Source: Synechococcus sp. CC9311 (lineage in GTDB: Bacteria; Cyanobacteriota; Cyanobacteriia; PCC-6307; Cyanobiaceae). Taken from it: a stretch of DNA of 64,000 nucleotides. Location of the stretch: positions 1,488,001 to 1,552,000 of the forward strand of contig NC_008319.1 of NCBI RefSeq assembly GCF_000014585.1, in the 5' to 3' direction. This document shows, piece by piece, positions 36,921 through 47,800 of this stretch. Within the stretch, counting starts at the first letter, position 1; each line of letters opens with the position of its first letter. A program made the position numbers and the translations under genes. The notes under the pieces are model-generated. The model was not told the DNA's origin and ran no database searches. It saw only the letters and a program-made list of their open reading frames with translations.

Positions 36921-37678
36921 CCGGCCTCGTACAACCTGGAAAGGTCAGCAGGAGTGAGTTGGTCAGACGGTTGGTCCATCACAAGCTCGCCATCCTGCAA
37001 ACCGATCACACGATCAAATCGATGAACGAGTTGGGGTTGATGCAAGCTGATCACAATGGCCTGAGCGCCACAATTCAGCCGCCCGTCTGGTGAACGATTC
37101 AGCAGGTGATCCAATAAGTCAGAGGCGATCGCAGGATCCAAGTTCGCGATCGGTTCATCGGCCAAGATCAGCTGCGGTTGCTGACGGAGCAAGCGGGCCA
37201 GAGCCACGCGTTGTCTCTGCCCTCCTGACAACTGACGAATCGGAGCATCGATCAATCCACGCTCGATGAGTTCTGAATCCAGACCTGCTCGCTGCAAGCA
37301 ATCTTTGCAGGAAGATTGATCCACGTTGAACAACAGGTTGGCCAATCCCCAGACCAGGTTGTGACGGCCCAAGGCACCGCTGTTGACGTTTTGACCAACG
37401 CTGAGCTCCTCCACAAGCAGCAGGTCTTGCCAGAGCATTCCAATCTCCCTTTTTTTGCGACGAGGCATGGTGCGAATCGACGCACCACACCAACGCACCT
37501 CTCCCTGTTCTGGACGAAGACTGCCATTGGCGATGGCCAGCAAAGTGCTCTTGCCGGCCCCACTTCGTCCCAATAGAGCGATCCGCTCCCCCTCAAACAC
37601 CGAGAGGGAAATCGAGCGCAGTCGATCTCCTCTCGGTCCACTCAGGCTGACATTCACCAACTCAAGGAGAGAGGTCAA
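36917..37678 (-). CDS. phnC: Phosphonate-type ABC transporter ATPase
   Basis: 253 residues, ABC ATPase with Walker A LGRSGAGKST, signature LSGGQRQR, Walker B LILADEPIANLD and the switch His in ISLHQPQL. The PhnC-like IGMLWQDLLLVEELSV follows the Q-loop. It overlaps phnD upstream and phnE downstream by four bases each. Confidence 0.93.
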   Translation of the reverse strand: MTSLLELVNVSLSGPRGDRLRSISLSVFEGERIALLGRSGAGKSTLLAIANGSLRPEQGEVRWCGASIRTMPRRKKREIGMLWQDLLLVEELSVGQNVNSGALGRHNLVWGLANLLFNVDQSSCKDCLQRAGLDSELIERGLIDAPIRQLSGGQRQRVALARLLRQQPQLILADEPIANLDPAIASDLLDHLLNRSPDGRLNCGAQAIVISLHQPQLVHRFDRVIGLQDGELVMDQPSDQLTPADLSRLYEAG

Positions 37679-38589
37679 CGGATCTTGCCGAGCTGACGGC
37701 CCACCTGCTCAATGGGTTGATATTCAGATTCCTGTGCCGGAATAAAACGTTTGGCTCCAAACAATTCCAAGATGGTTTTCTGCCGCTGGGTGCTGGGGGT
37801 TAAACCCAAAATGGCCTTCTGGAGTTTGGTTGTGAATCCTTTCCCGAAACGTTGATCGAGATTGGGTCTTGCCACCCAGTGGTAATCCACATAAGGGGGT
37901 GTTTTCCAAATCACCTTCACCTTTGTGGGATCTACGTTCCCCTTTTTAACGGCCACATCCCATACCAATTCATTAAGAGCGCCAGCCTGATAAGAGCCGC
38001 TCTGCACCAACGCGATCGTGGCATCGTGGCTTCCGCTGAAGCCTGCTTGTCCGCCGGCAAATTGCTTCGGAGTCACGCCCGCTTTGGCCAGAAAATGCTG
38101 AGGCATTAGTCGTCCCGATGTTGAACTTTCTGATCCAAAGGTGAAGCGCTTTCCCTTTAATCCTTTCAGACCATTAATGTTGCTGAAGGGTTTTAAACCC
38201 GCTGAAGTATTGGCAATAAAGACACTTTGAAACTTTGCATCAATAGCTCGTTGCGCCAGAACCTTGGCACCTGGAGTTTGAAGACGGGCCTGAACACCTG
38301 TGAGCCCTCCAAACCAGACAAGATCAAGACTTCCTGTCCTAAAAGCACTCACGGCTGCTGGGTAATTGCTAACCGGCACGTACCGAACAGGGACCTTGAG
38401 TTTGTCGCTTAATTCAGTGGCAAGTTGGCCGTAACGACGGTTTAACCGTTCTGGGTTTTGATCGGGTATTGCTCCGATCCTGAGTGTTGCTTGAGCGTTC
38501 GCTGGAAGGACCGCTGAGCCCTGGCTACAAAGAAAAGCCAAAAGAACAACGGCCCCTTTTTTTCGGACCCGTGTCAACAGCTTGGTCAT
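37675..38589 (-). CDS. phnD: Phosphate/phosphonate-type periplasmic binding protein
   Basis: 304 residues with a signal peptide (hydrophobic stretch, cleavage near NAQA). The mature chain has the PhnD pattern: LRIGAIPDQNPERLNRRY, VPVRYVPVSNYPAAVSAFR and FGSESSTSGRLMPQHFL. This family binds phosphonates, and PtxB-type members bind phosphite or hypophosphite, so the ligand is not settled. It lies 18 bases after aspC and overlaps phnC. Confidence 0.92.
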   Translation of the reverse strand: MTKLLTRVRKKGAVVLLAFLCSQGSAVLPANAQATLRIGAIPDQNPERLNRRYGQLATELSDKLKVPVRYVPVSNYPAAVSAFRTGSLDLVWFGGLTGVQARLQTPGAKVLAQRAIDAKFQSVFIANTSAGLKPFSNINGLKGLKGKRFTFGSESSTSGRLMPQHFLAKAGVTPKQFAGGQAGFSGSHDATIALVQSGSYQAGALNELVWDVAVKKGNVDPTKVKVIWKTPPYVDYHWVARPNLDQRFGKGFTTKLQKAILGLTPSTQRQKTILELFGAKRFIPAQESEYQPIEQVGRQLGKIR

Positions 38590-38607
38590 GCTTGAAAAAT
38601 GATGGAG

Positions 38608-39786
38608 TTAGCGACGAGTCAGCAAATTCTGAAACCGACTCAGTCCATCGGAAATCGTCTCACGCGAGACGGCACAAGACAGCCTGACGCAACGATCATC
38701 GCCAAAGGCACCACCCGGAACAATCGCCAATCCTTCCTCCTCAAGAGCACGCTCACAAAAGGCCAGCGAATCGGTAATGGAGTCAGGCAAGCGAGGGAAC
38801 GCATAAAACGCGCCTCTTGGCGGCACAAGGGTGATGCCCTTCATCTGTTGCAGCCCATTGCAGAGCTCGGCTCGCCGCGTGTTGTAGCTAGCGGCCATCG
38901 CCCGGATGCAATCCCGAGACCCCTGAAGCGCCGCCAAAGCTCCCCGTTGAGCAAAGCTGCACACATTGCTGGTGCTTTGGCTTTGAAGGGCAGCCGCGGC
39001 CTTGATCACCGTGCTGTCACCACTGAGATATCCGAGTCGCCAACCGGTCATGGCCCAGCCTTTGGCAAAACCGTTCACCACAAAACACCGCTCTCTGAGA
39101 TCTGGAGCCACTGCGGCGAAGCTGTGGTGGGATTCACCCTCTTCCAACAGATATTCGTAGATCTCATCGCTCATCACCATCAGGTGCGGATGCCTTCGCA
39201 CTAGCTCTGCCAGGGCTTCTAGTTCACTAAGACACAACACACGACCTGTTGGGTTGCCGGGTGAATTGAGCACCAGCACCTTGGTTAACGGTGTGATGGA
39301 TTGTTCAATCTTGTTCAAATCAAGTCCAAACCCATCGCTTGCTGACGACGGCACCGTGACCGGATTTCCCCCGGCCAAGCGAACAATTTCTGGGTAACTC
39401 AACCAAAATGGGGCCGGAATGATGACTTCGTCGCCTGGGTTCAGAAGCACTTGGAACAGGTTGTAAATCGCCTGTTTGCCGCCATTGGTGACCAAGACCT
39501 GATCGGTTTTGGTGGGGATGTTGTTTTCAAGACTCAATTTCTGCGCGATCGCAGCCCTCAGCTCTGGATCGCCAGCAGCGGGGCCATACCGGGTGATGCC
39601 GTCCCTGAGGGCTTGGATTGACGCCTCAACAATGAAGTCTGGCGTCCCGAAATCCGGCTCCCCCGCACTCAGGCTGCACACATCCACACCCTTTTGCTGC
39701 AGGGCTTTTGCTCGGGCGCTAATGGCAAGTGTGAGCGATGGCTGAAGAGCCAAAGCTCGGTGCGAGAGAGATGGGGGGCCTGGCAT
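38608..39786 (-). CDS. aspC: Aspartate aminotransferase family (class I PLP enzyme)
   Basis: From ATG 39786 (MPGPPSLSHRALAL) the protein has 392 residues, normal for the family. The active-site Lys lies in VNGFAKGWAMTGWRLGYLSG. Other elements are AGEPDFGTPDF, YGPAAGDPELRAAIA, NSPGNPTGRV and MSDEIYEYLL. An earlier in-frame start would add an atypical tail. Probably aspartate transamination. It is the first gene of the run aspC-phnD-phnC-phnE-GDSL, with only 18 bases to phnD. Confidence 0.93.
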   Translation of the reverse strand: MPGPPSLSHRALALQPSLTLAISARAKALQQKGVDVCSLSAGEPDFGTPDFIVEASIQALRDGITRYGPAAGDPELRAAIAQKLSLENNIPTKTDQVLVTNGGKQAIYNLFQVLLNPGDEVIIPAPFWLSYPEIVRLAGGNPVTVPSSASDGFGLDLNKIEQSITPLTKVLVLNSPGNPTGRVLCLSELEALAELVRRHPHLMVMSDEIYEYLLEEGESHHSFAAVAPDLRERCFVVNGFAKGWAMTGWRLGYLSGDSTVIKAAAALQSQSTSNVCSFAQRGALAALQGSRDCIRAMAASYNTRRAELCNGLQQMKGITLVPPRGAFYAFPRLPDSITDSLAFCERALEEEGLAIVPGGAFGDDRCVRLSCAVSRETISDGLSRFQNLLTRR

Positions 39787-39907
39787 CAGCACGGCACCCC
39801 CTCGATGGATGCTCGGATATGTGAAACAACATCCTGCCTGATGTGGCGTCGGTGACAACACCGATGTGCTGATGACAGCCTGGATCGAAATGTTGACCAT
39901 GCCGACC

Positions 39908-40312
39908 ATGTCCGCTGAAACGACCTCATTGAGTTGGGTGTTGGCGGCCAATAATCCCCAATCTCTCGCGGAGTTTTATGCGAACGCTCTGGGATGTTCG
40001 TGCCGTAAAGGACTATCAGACCAGCACTGGATGGTGTCTCTACCCACGGGAGAAACACTGCAGATTTATCGCCCTTCTCATCAACGGCCTTGGCCCGTGC
40101 GAGGTGCAGCCCTGGCCCCTTGTTTTCAGCGGATCGGAACCGACCATCCTGAGACGGAGCTCGCCGGTTGGATCGAGCAACTGGAGGTCTTGGGAGCACG
40201 GCGGCGCGAACCCGCTCGTCTTGAATCATTTGGAGCGGAATGCTGGATGGAGGATCCTGAGGGACAGCCCTTTCTCACCTTGGTGCTGCAGCAAGGTTTC
40301 GTTGGCTCATAG
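39908..40312 (+). CDS. VOC/glyoxalase-like domain protein
   Basis: 134 residues from ATG 39908 (MSAETTSLSW). It has the VOC paired beta-alpha-beta pattern: SWVLAANNPQSLAEFYANAL in the first half and ESFGAECWMEDPEGQPFLTLV in the second. Metal ligands of true glyoxalase I are not obvious, so the reaction is unknown. Upstream ATGs at 39866-39890 are possible. It diverges from aspC and precedes the UDG gene by 20 bases. Confidence 0.75.
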   Translation: MSAETTSLSWVLAANNPQSLAEFYANALGCSCRKGLSDQHWMVSLPTGETLQIYRPSHQRPWPVRGAALAPCFQRIGTDHPETELAGWIEQLEVLGARRREPARLESFGAECWMEDPEGQPFLTLVLQQGFVGS

Positions 40313-40332
40313 GGTTTTGAACTGAGCGATCC

Positions 40333-40938
40333 ATGCGCGTGTCGTTAGAAGACTTAAAGGCATCCTGTCTCCAGTGTCAGCGCTGTGACTTAGCGAAAGA
40401 ACGAAAGCATGTTGTGGTCAGTCGCGGACATCCTTCAGCACGGCTGATGGTGATTGGAGAAGCGCCAGGGGCTGATGAGGATGCTCAAGGTCGTCCCTTT
40501 GTTGGACGTTCCGGACGACTCTTGGATGCATGCCTGACAGAGGTTGGGCTTGATCAAGCCGATGACACTTACATCTGCAACTTGATCAAATGCCGTCCCC
40601 CTGGAAATCGACGTCCAACCCCAGCCGAGCTCAAGGCCTGCAGACCCTGGCTTGATCGTCAAATTCTTGAGGTCAATCCTGAGATCCTGTTCATTCTTGG
40701 GGCGACGGCCACAGCGACACTGCTCGAATGCCGCACACCGATTAGTCGCTTAAGGGGTCATTGGACGGAGTGGAAAGGGCGTTGTGTGATGCCGAGTTTT
40801 CATCCCTCTTACCTCTTGCGCAATCCTTCGCGGGAACCTGGGAAACCACACTCGCTGTTCATGGCTGACCTAACCCACGTCAAGCACGCACTGAACGGGG
40901 CTGTGTCAGGGTTAACCCCAGATTCGAGCGATCGTTGA
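40333..40938 (+). CDS. Family 4 uracil-DNA glycosylase (Fe-S)
   Basis: 201 residues. The family 4 signature includes [18 protein letters not shown] with [25 protein letters not shown] and the C-terminal [13 protein letters not shown]. Four cysteines suited to a 4Fe-4S cluster are at residues 15 and 18 (CxxC) and in IKCRPP and KACRPW. It removes uracil from deaminated DNA. Its stop overlaps the ispG start by one base. Confidence 0.93.
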   Translation: MRVSLEDLKASCLQCQRCDLAKERKHVVVSRGHPSARLMVIGEAPGADEDAQGRPFVGRSGRLLDACLTEVGLDQADDTYICNLIKCRPPGNRRPTPAELKACRPWLDRQILEVNPEILFILGATATATLLECRTPISRLRGHWTEWKGRCVMPSFHPSYLLRNPSREPGKPHSLFMADLTHVKHALNGAVSGLTPDSSDR

Positions 40939-42131
40939 TGACCGCCTCGCAGCGTTACGACACAAAGATTCATCGCCGGGTGACGCGCACCGTGATGGTC
41001 GGCGATGTGCCCATCGGAAGTGAGCACCCGATTGCGGTGCAATCGATGATCAATGAAGACACACTTGATATCGACGGTTCGGTCGCGGGAATTCTTCGTC
41101 TAGCCGATGCCGGATGCGAAATCGTGCGTGTCACGACTCCGTCGATCGGTCATGCCAAAGCGATGGGGAAGATTCGCTCAGCGCTTCGAGCTCAGGGATG
41201 CAAAATCCCGCTCGTGGCTGATGTTCATCACAACGGCACGCGCATCGCCCTAGAAGTCGCGAAGCACGTCGACAAAGTTCGCATTAATCCTGGGTTATTT
41301 GTTTTCGACAAACCGGATCCCGATCGCCAGGAGTTCAGCAAAGAGGAGTTTGATGCGATTGGAGATCGGATCAAGGAAACCTTTGCCCCACTCGTGCAGG
41401 TGCTGAAAGAGCAAAACAAGGCCTTGCGGATTGGAGTGAATCACGGCTCTTTGGCTGAACGAATGCTGTTCACCTATGGAGATACACCTCAAGGAATGGT
41501 CGAGTCGGCCATGGAGTTTGTACGCATCTGCGATTCACTCGATTTTCACAACATCGTGATTTCGATGAAGGCATCCCGTGCACCCGTGATGCTGGCGGCG
41601 TACCGATTAATGGCCGACACCATGGATCGGGAAGGGTTCAACTACCCACTGCACTTAGGAGTCACTGAAGCAGGTGATGGCGACTACGGGCGCATCAAGA
41701 GCACGGCCGGAATCGCAACACTGCTGGCGGAAGGCCTTGGCGACACCCTTCGCGTGTCCTTAACAGAAGCCCCTGAAAAGGAAATTCCTGTGTGCTTCTC
41801 GATCCTGCAGGCGTTGGGAATCCGCAAGACGATGGTCGAGTACGTGGCCTGTCCGAGCTGCGGTCGCACTTTGTTTAATCTTGAGGAGGTGCTTCATCAG
41901 GTCCGAAACGCCACCTGTCATCTCACCGGACTCGACATTGCGGTGATGGGTTGCATTGTCAATGGTCCTGGCGAGATGGCTGACGCTGACTACGGTTATG
42001 TGGGTAAGGGGCCTGGGGTAATCGCCCTGTATCGCAACCGCGATGAGATCCGAAAAGTCCCCGAGTCGGAGGGTGTAGAGGCCCTAGTGCAGTTGATCAA
42101 AGACGACGGTCGCTGGGTTGAACCCGACTGA
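40938..42131 (+). CDS. ispG: 4-hydroxy-3-methylbut-2-enyl diphosphate synthase
   Basis: The penultimate MEP-pathway step, using a 4Fe-4S cluster. From ATG 40938 (MTASQRYDT) the product has 397 residues. The start overlaps the upstream stop (TGATG). Key blocks are [28 protein letters not shown], the cluster cysteines in [14 protein letters not shown] and [19 protein letters not shown]. Length and order match cyanobacterial IspG. Confidence 0.97.
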   Translation: MTASQRYDTKIHRRVTRTVMVGDVPIGSEHPIAVQSMINEDTLDIDGSVAGILRLADAGCEIVRVTTPSIGHAKAMGKIRSALRAQGCKIPLVADVHHNGTRIALEVAKHVDKVRINPGLFVFDKPDPDRQEFSKEEFDAIGDRIKETFAPLVQVLKEQNKALRIGVNHGSLAERMLFTYGDTPQGMVESAMEFVRICDSLDFHNIVISMKASRAPVMLAAYRLMADTMDREGFNYPLHLGVTEAGDGDYGRIKSTAGIATLLAEGLGDTLRVSLTEAPEKEIPVCFSILQALGIRKTMVEYVACPSCGRTLFNLEEVLHQVRNATCHLTGLDIAVMGCIVNGPGEMADADYGYVGKGPGVIALYRNRDEIRKVPESEGVEALVQLIKDDGRWVEPD

Positions 42132-42158
42132 TGTCGTTAGGGTGATCAAAAGGTCCTC

Positions 42159-43520
42159 ATGGACGGCATGCGCGCTAAAAAATCCAGCATCAAAGCTTCT
42201 CAACGTCGCACCTGGTTTGTAGCTCTTGGCGCAGGGGCTGTCACAGCGGCCGTGGTTGTGGCGAATCCTGGTTTGGGTTTGCCAAGTACATCCTCATCGT
42301 CTATCACCAACAGCCCCAAAGAGGTGATTGATCAGGTATGGCAGATCGTCTATCGAGATTTCCTGGATTCATCGGGCGGTTATGACCTGGATCAGTGGTC
42401 CATTCTTCGAAAGGATTTACTCTCCAAGTCCTATGCCGGAACAGCGGAATCGTATGAAGCGATTCGCGGCATGTTGGCGAGTCTTGACGACCCTTACACC
42501 CGATTCCTGGACCCGAAAGAGTTCAAGGAAATGCAAATCGACACTTCAGGTGAATTAACCGGTGTCGGCATTCAAATTTCACTGGATAAAGACACCAAAG
42601 AGATCGTGGTGGTGTCGCCAATCGAAGGCACACCTGCCTCAAAAGCAGGGGTCCAACCCAAAGACGTCATCGTTTCGATTGATGGTCAACTCACCAAGGG
42701 GATGACCACGGAAGATGCGGTGAAGCTCATTCGAGGGACAGAAGGAAGCAAAGTAGTCCTGGGCTTGCGCCGCAAGGGCTCCGTCATCGACGTCCCCCTC
42801 ACGCGGGCTCGCATTGAAATTCATGCAGTTGATAGTCAACTCAATACCAGTGCCAATGGCACCAAGGTGGGCTACATCCGTCTGAAGCAATTCAATGCCA
42901 ACGCATCCAAAGAGATGCGTGCGGCCATCCGTGAGCTGGAGAAGCAAGGATCTCAGGGTTACGTCCTTGATCTACGCAGCAATCCAGGTGGATTGCTTGA
43001 AGCCAGCGTCGACATTGCTCGTCAATGGCTGGATGAAGGAACGATTGTCAGCACAAAAACCCGTGAGGGTATTCAGGACGTGCGCCGCGCCACAGGAAAT
43101 GCTTTAACCGACCGTCCAGTCGTGGTGTTGGTGAACGAAGGCTCAGCAAGTGCCAGCGAAATCCTTTCAGGAGCTCTTCAGGACAATGAGCGCGGGCTTC
43201 TGGTGGGCCAAAAAACGTTTGGCAAAGGACTGGTCCAATCCGTGCGAGGCCTCTCTGACGGATCTGGGATGACCGTCACGATTGCGAAATACCTCACACC
43301 TAAGGGCACCGACATCCACAAAAACGGCATCCGGCCAGATGTTCCCGTGGAGATGAGTGAGAAGGAAATTAAAACCCTCACTGTTGAACAGTTGGGGACC
43401 AATAAAGATGGGCAGTACCGCGTAGCGGAAACCACCCTGCTCAAAGCGTTGCAAGCGCCAAAAACTGGTAAGACCTATCAACCAGGAGAGGCAAACCTTC
43501 AGTCGGCACTTCAGCGATAA
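42159..43520 (+). CDS. Carboxyl-terminal processing protease (S41)
   Basis: 453 residues with an N-terminal membrane/signal helix. A PDZ domain (about 115-195, with GVGIQISLDKDTKEIVVVSP) precedes the S41 catalytic domain with Ser in LVNEGSASASEILSGAL and Lys in QKTFGKGLVQ, forming the Ser/Lys dyad. Cyanobacteria have several Ctp paralogues; one matures the D1 protein of photosystem II, but this one cannot be singled out. The 3' end overlaps the convergent gene at 43511 by ten bases. Confidence 0.92.
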   Translation: MDGMRAKKSSIKASQRRTWFVALGAGAVTAAVVVANPGLGLPSTSSSSITNSPKEVIDQVWQIVYRDFLDSSGGYDLDQWSILRKDLLSKSYAGTAESYEAIRGMLASLDDPYTRFLDPKEFKEMQIDTSGELTGVGIQISLDKDTKEIVVVSPIEGTPASKAGVQPKDVIVSIDGQLTKGMTTEDAVKLIRGTEGSKVVLGLRRKGSVIDVPLTRARIEIHAVDSQLNTSANGTKVGYIRLKQFNANASKEMRAAIRELEKQGSQGYVLDLRSNPGGLLEASVDIARQWLDEGTIVSTKTREGIQDVRRATGNALTDRPVVVLVNEGSASASEILSGALQDNERGLLVGQKTFGKGLVQSVRGLSDGSGMTVTIAKYLTPKGTDIHKNGIRPDVPVEMSEKEIKTLTVEQLGTNKDGQYRVAETTLLKALQAPKTGKTYQPGEANLQSALQR

Positions 43521-43975
43521 GGGGCTAAACCGAACCCTTCGCGTTCACTTTGACTGCCTTCGTAGCCTCTGCCTCTGTGGATAGCTGGGATAGTAGTTGT
43601 GTGTCTTGGGGCAGCCTCGCGTGCCCTCTGCACAAGTGCATTGCAACCACCAGCTGATTGGATTGCCTGATCCAGGACCCCCAACGGAATGCGTTGTCCC
43701 CAAGTCCTAGGCCATCCCCAGGTTTGTCCTTGACGTTCCAACAACGCGACCGCCTCTCCACGACCGATTGAACCTGATCGCATCAAACAGGTGGTCGTTG
43801 CCAAGGTGGCAACCTGAAGATTGGGCGCTTGAGATGAGCGAGTGGGATACAGAGGTCGGCTCTGGCGACTCACGGTGAAAGGCCTCGATGGAATATTGAG
43901 CGGCATTTGCGATGGTCCACCTCCAGACATTTGCCCAAGAGCTGCCATGGCTAATTGGAGAAGAAGATTATTCAT
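43511..43975 (-). CDS. Hypothetical protein of 154 residues
   Basis: Begins with a hydrophobic, glycine-rich stretch (MNNLLLQLAMAALGQMSGGG) that may be a weak signal peptide; the rest is basic with Arg, Thr and Pro. A Trp-rich core (QTWGWPRTWG) resembles an SH3-like fold, by eye only. No family is named. It converges on the Ctp gene and lies just downstream of the HExxH protein. Confidence 0.6.
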   Translation of the reverse strand: MNNLLLQLAMAALGQMSGGGPSQMPLNIPSRPFTVSRQSRPLYPTRSSQAPNLQVATLATTTCLMRSGSIGRGEAVALLERQGQTWGWPRTWGQRIPLGVLDQAIQSAGGCNALVQRAREAAPRHTTTIPAIHRGRGYEGSQSEREGFGLAPYR

Positions 43976-44010
43976 AAGTTGATAGGTATTCGTTAGTTAG
44001 GGAGACGTTT

Positions 44011-44517
44011 TTAGACGCGAACTGTTGATCCGCAATAGCGATCGAACAGCTTCATGACATCGTTGGCAGGAAGTTTTGCCGTATAGCGCGCCTCAAGTTC
44101 AGCAAGTTGCTGACTCCGGGGATAAGCCCTAATTGATTTCCACTCCTGCGGTGTTTCCCGTCTCAGCACGCGAGACATCATGAGATGTTGGCTGGGAAGG
44201 GTGATCGCTCCACCGGCGCAGCGCTGCATTCTGTGCGTCGCTTCGTGAGCCAGGGTGTTCCAAACCTGTGCCGCATTGCGGTGAGTGCGACACACGATCA
44301 AGGTGTCATTTTTCGGGTGGTAAGCCCCCTGCAACCCCCGTGTTGAGCAATTCCGTTGAATTACTCTCACGCCGTGAGACGTGAGTTTGTGGCGCAAGGC
44401 ATCAACCGCTGCCCAAGAGTGAGCATGAACAGGTGCTGTTACGAGAAGCAGCAGCACAGGGGTAAAGCATGCAATCCATGACCATTGCTTGAAGGAATAA
44501 AGCGGCTTGATTGGCAT
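44011..44517 (-). CDS. Putative secreted metalloprotease-like protein (HExxH)
   Basis: From ATG 44517 (MPIKPLYSFKQW) 168 residues with a signal-like helix. A zinc-type HExxH motif is present (LAHEATHRMQRC), preceded by VCRTHRNAAQVW. Such small lumenal or periplasmic HExxH proteins are common in cyanobacteria; the substrate is unknown, and no third ligand is assigned with certainty. A terminator lies upstream of it on the same strand. Confidence 0.72.
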   Translation of the reverse strand: MPIKPLYSFKQWSWIACFTPVLLLLVTAPVHAHSWAAVDALRHKLTSHGVRVIQRNCSTRGLQGAYHPKNDTLIVCRTHRNAAQVWNTLAHEATHRMQRCAGGAITLPSQHLMMSRVLRRETPQEWKSIRAYPRSQQLAELEARYTAKLPANDVMKLFDRYCGSTVRV

Positions 44518-44561
44518 GGTCCGCCATCGGGGCACCTCACCAGAATCGACGATCAATCCAT

Positions 44562-44587
44562 AAAAAAAATCACCCAAACGGGTGATT
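44562..44587 (-). terminator. Intrinsic terminator of the 44620 gene
   Basis: On the minus strand, stem AATCACCC with GGGTGATT around loop GTTT, followed by a T-run (44587 to 44562). It lies just downstream of the 54-residue gene at 44620-44784 and upstream of the HExxH protein. Confidence 0.85.
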
Positions 44588-44619
44588 CATATGACTAAAT
44601 GTGAGTGGGGGCTCTCGCT

Positions 44620-44784
44620 TCAAGCGATGGGTTGCATCAAGCCACCACCTGGAGAAGAATCGTCGTCGTCGTTTTCCGTATCGTTCTGCCAAAGAGCAAA
44701 AATCCCAACTGCTGCTGCGCCGACCAAACTGCCTAGAAGGCTGAGAGAGCTTCCCGAAGCGATTGGGTCGATGAATTCAGCCAC
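44620..44784 (-). CDS. Small membrane protein of 54 residues
   Basis: Starts at GTG 44784. One hydrophobic segment (SLSLLGSLVGAAAVGIFALW) is followed by a strongly acidic patch (NDTENDDDD) and a Gly/Pro tail. The intrinsic terminator directly after it supports expression as its own unit. Function unknown; an opposite-strand frame over the same DNA lacks this organisation. Confidence 0.6.
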   Translation of the reverse strand: MAEFIDPIASGSSLSLLGSLVGAAAVGIFALWQNDTENDDDDSSPGGGLMQPIA

Positions 44785-44868
44785 TTGGTATCACTTCGTG
44801 TGACCCCATGGTAACGAAGGATTGCGAATTGTGTTGCACTTTCTCATCTTTGAAGTGCTGGCTTGAGC

Positions 44869-47800
44869 TCAAACCGTCAAAACCGCTTCGTTCCGGTCTT
44901 TTTGCTGTTGGTCGCGCTGCTCACGCGTCAGTCCATCCGTATCCGGAATCTGGGCTGCCATCTGCTCTAGCCAGCCTTTGAGCTCATCCAGCTGCCTCTC
45001 CATAGGCAACACACCTAGGCCTCGCACCAGCACCTTGGCCACGCTTCCTGTGCCTGCCTGATAAACAAGTCGGCCATGGAGATGTTGCGGCAAACCCTGT
45101 CGAAGAAGACGAAATGCAGGTTCTTCCATCGGCGTTTCGAACGCAATATTGGGTTTTTCGGGGCGAATCCGCGCAAATCCGCAGCGTTTCGCGAGCAGCT
45201 TGAGTTCCATCAACTGCAACAGGGATTGAACAGGTCCGGGCAGGGCCCCGTAACGATCAGCCCAACCAGCAGCCAGTTCCACCAAAGCTTCTGAACTGAG
45301 GCACTCGGATGCGGCTCGATACGCAGACATCTTCTCGTCGGCATCGACGATCCAATCCGCAGGGATAAAGGCAGTGACCTGCAAATCCACTTGCGTGTCG
45401 TCCACGGCGGGAATGTCTTGCCCCTGGATTTCCGCCAACGACTCTTGCAACATCTCCATGTAGAGATCGAAACCAATGGCCTCCATTTGTCCGCTTTGCT
45501 CCACACCGAGCAAGTTGCCCACCCCACGGATCTCCATATCGCGCATCGCTAGTTGATACCCACTGCCAAGCTGGGCAAATTCCTGAATGGCACGCAAGCG
45601 TTGGCGAGCCGCTTCACTAAGTGAGGCATCACCGGGATAAAACAACCAGGCATGGGCCTGGACGCCGCTGCGACCGACGCGTCCCCTTAGCTGATAAAGC
45701 TGAGCAAGACCGAATCGGTGCGCATCCTCAATCAAGATGGTGTTCACACGAGGAATATCAAGCCCGCTCTCCACAATGGTGGTGCAGAGCATGACGTCAG
45801 CTTCTCCACCGTTGAACGCCACCATCGCGCTCTCCAGCTCGCCTTCAGCCATTTGTCCATGGGCTACTAGGAGCTTGAGACCGGGAAGCATCTCACGAAG
45901 CTTGCCGGCCACCTCCTCAATGCCCTCCACACGGGGCACCACGTAAAACACCTGACCGCCTCGATCCAGTTCTTGTCGGATAGAGCTCCGTACAGCCTCG
46001 TCATCCAATGCCGCCAAGTGGGTTTTGATCGGACGGCGCAAAGGTGGTGGAGTCGTAATCAAACTCATTTCACGCACCCCAGACAGGCTCATATAGAGGG
46101 TTCGAGGGATAGGCGTCGCTGAGAGCGTCAAGACATCCACGTCCTTGCGCAAGGCCTTGATTTTTTCCTTTTGATTCACACCAAAGCGTTGTTCCTCGTC
46201 CACCACCAGCAAGCCAAGTTTGTCGAAAGCGGTGTTCTTACTGAGCAACTGGTGCGTGCCTACTACGGCGTCAATCGTGCCGGTTTTTAACTCCTCAAGA
46301 ATTGTTTTGCGCTCACCTGCCGTGCGGAAACGATTCAGAAGAGCCACCTTGATTGGATAAGGGGCAAAGCGTTCCGAGAGCGTGCGCCAATGCTGTTGCG
46401 CTAACACGGTTGTGGGAGCCAACATCGCCACTTGTTTGCCAGCGGTGATGGCTTTAAAGATCGCTCGGATAGCGACTTCCGTTTTCCCGAAGCCCACATC
46501 ACCACAGACCAAACGGTCCATCGGCTCTGGTTTTTCCATGTCTCGCTTGACATCCACCGTGGCCTTGAGCTGGTCAGAGGTGGGTTCGTAGGGGAAGGAA
46601 TCCTCGAGCTCCACCTGCCATGGCCCATCGATCGGGAAGGCAAACCCTGCAGCTTGGTGGCGTTCGGCGTACAGCTTCACCAAATCAAGGGCAACTTTGC
46701 GCACCGCCTTGGTGGCCCTCTCCTTCGCCTTCACCCAAGCGGAGCCGCCCATTTTGCTGAGCTGCGGCGGAGTATCACTATTGGCGCGAAACCGCCCCAA
46801 ACTCCCGAGCTGATCGGCAGCTACTCGCAAGATGCCATCGGAGTACTGCACAACGAGGTAATCGCGAACCTCACCACTGATCGCTAACTTTTCGAGTTTT
46901 TTAAAGCGACCAATTCCATGGTTGCGATGCACCACGAAATCCCCTTGCTGCATCTTGTTGGGATCAACGGTGCGACTGGCCGCTTTGCGTCGCCGTCGCA
47001 CATAACCACTACTGGTGAGTGATTGCTGTCCAAAAAATTCGCGGTCAGTGAGCAGCACAACCCGCCAAGCAGGGAGTTGCAGTCCTTCGAGCTCAGCTGT
47101 TCCTCGGGTTTTCAAGGCCACAGGTGTGCCCTGCTCAATCAGGCGATCAATCGCTTGCGTATCCGCTGCATTGGGTACAAAACGCGTAATGCAGTCGTGT
47201 TCTTCAAGCAGAGCCACGGCACGGCTGGGCTGCGCTGACAACAACCAAACAGCCTGACGCTCACGTTGGTGCTGTTTGATCAATTCACCGAGTTTTCCAA
47301 ATTGATTGGGATAGGACGGAACTGGGCGACTGGCGAGATCAAAGGCATTGGGGTGGCTGTCGTGTTCCTGAAGTTCTGCCAGATCGAATCCAGCAAACGA
47401 CTCGGCAAGCTCCATCGCCTCCTTAATGGGCCGATGCAGAGGAGGAATAGAAACAGGAAGCTCAGCATGTTGCTCTTCAGCGTGGTCAAGCCACTGCTGC
47501 CCATGGGCGCTCCCATGCCGGCGCTCATCGATAGCGATACAGCACTCGGCAGGCAAATAATCAAGGAGCGACGCAGGTGCATCCCAGGCCAATCCCATCA
47601 GGCGACGCATGCCCTCGGGAGTTCCTCCCTCAAGAAGCTCAGTAATCTGCGCCTCACTCAGCAACTGATCCAGGTCGTCAGGCACCTGCTCGCGCAGACC
47701 TTCAGCAATCAGCGGACTGAAGCCTGTTGGAGTGAGCTTGAGTGTGTCGACGGCGTCCAGGGAGCGCTGACTGGCTGGATCAAATTCACGAAGTTTGTCG

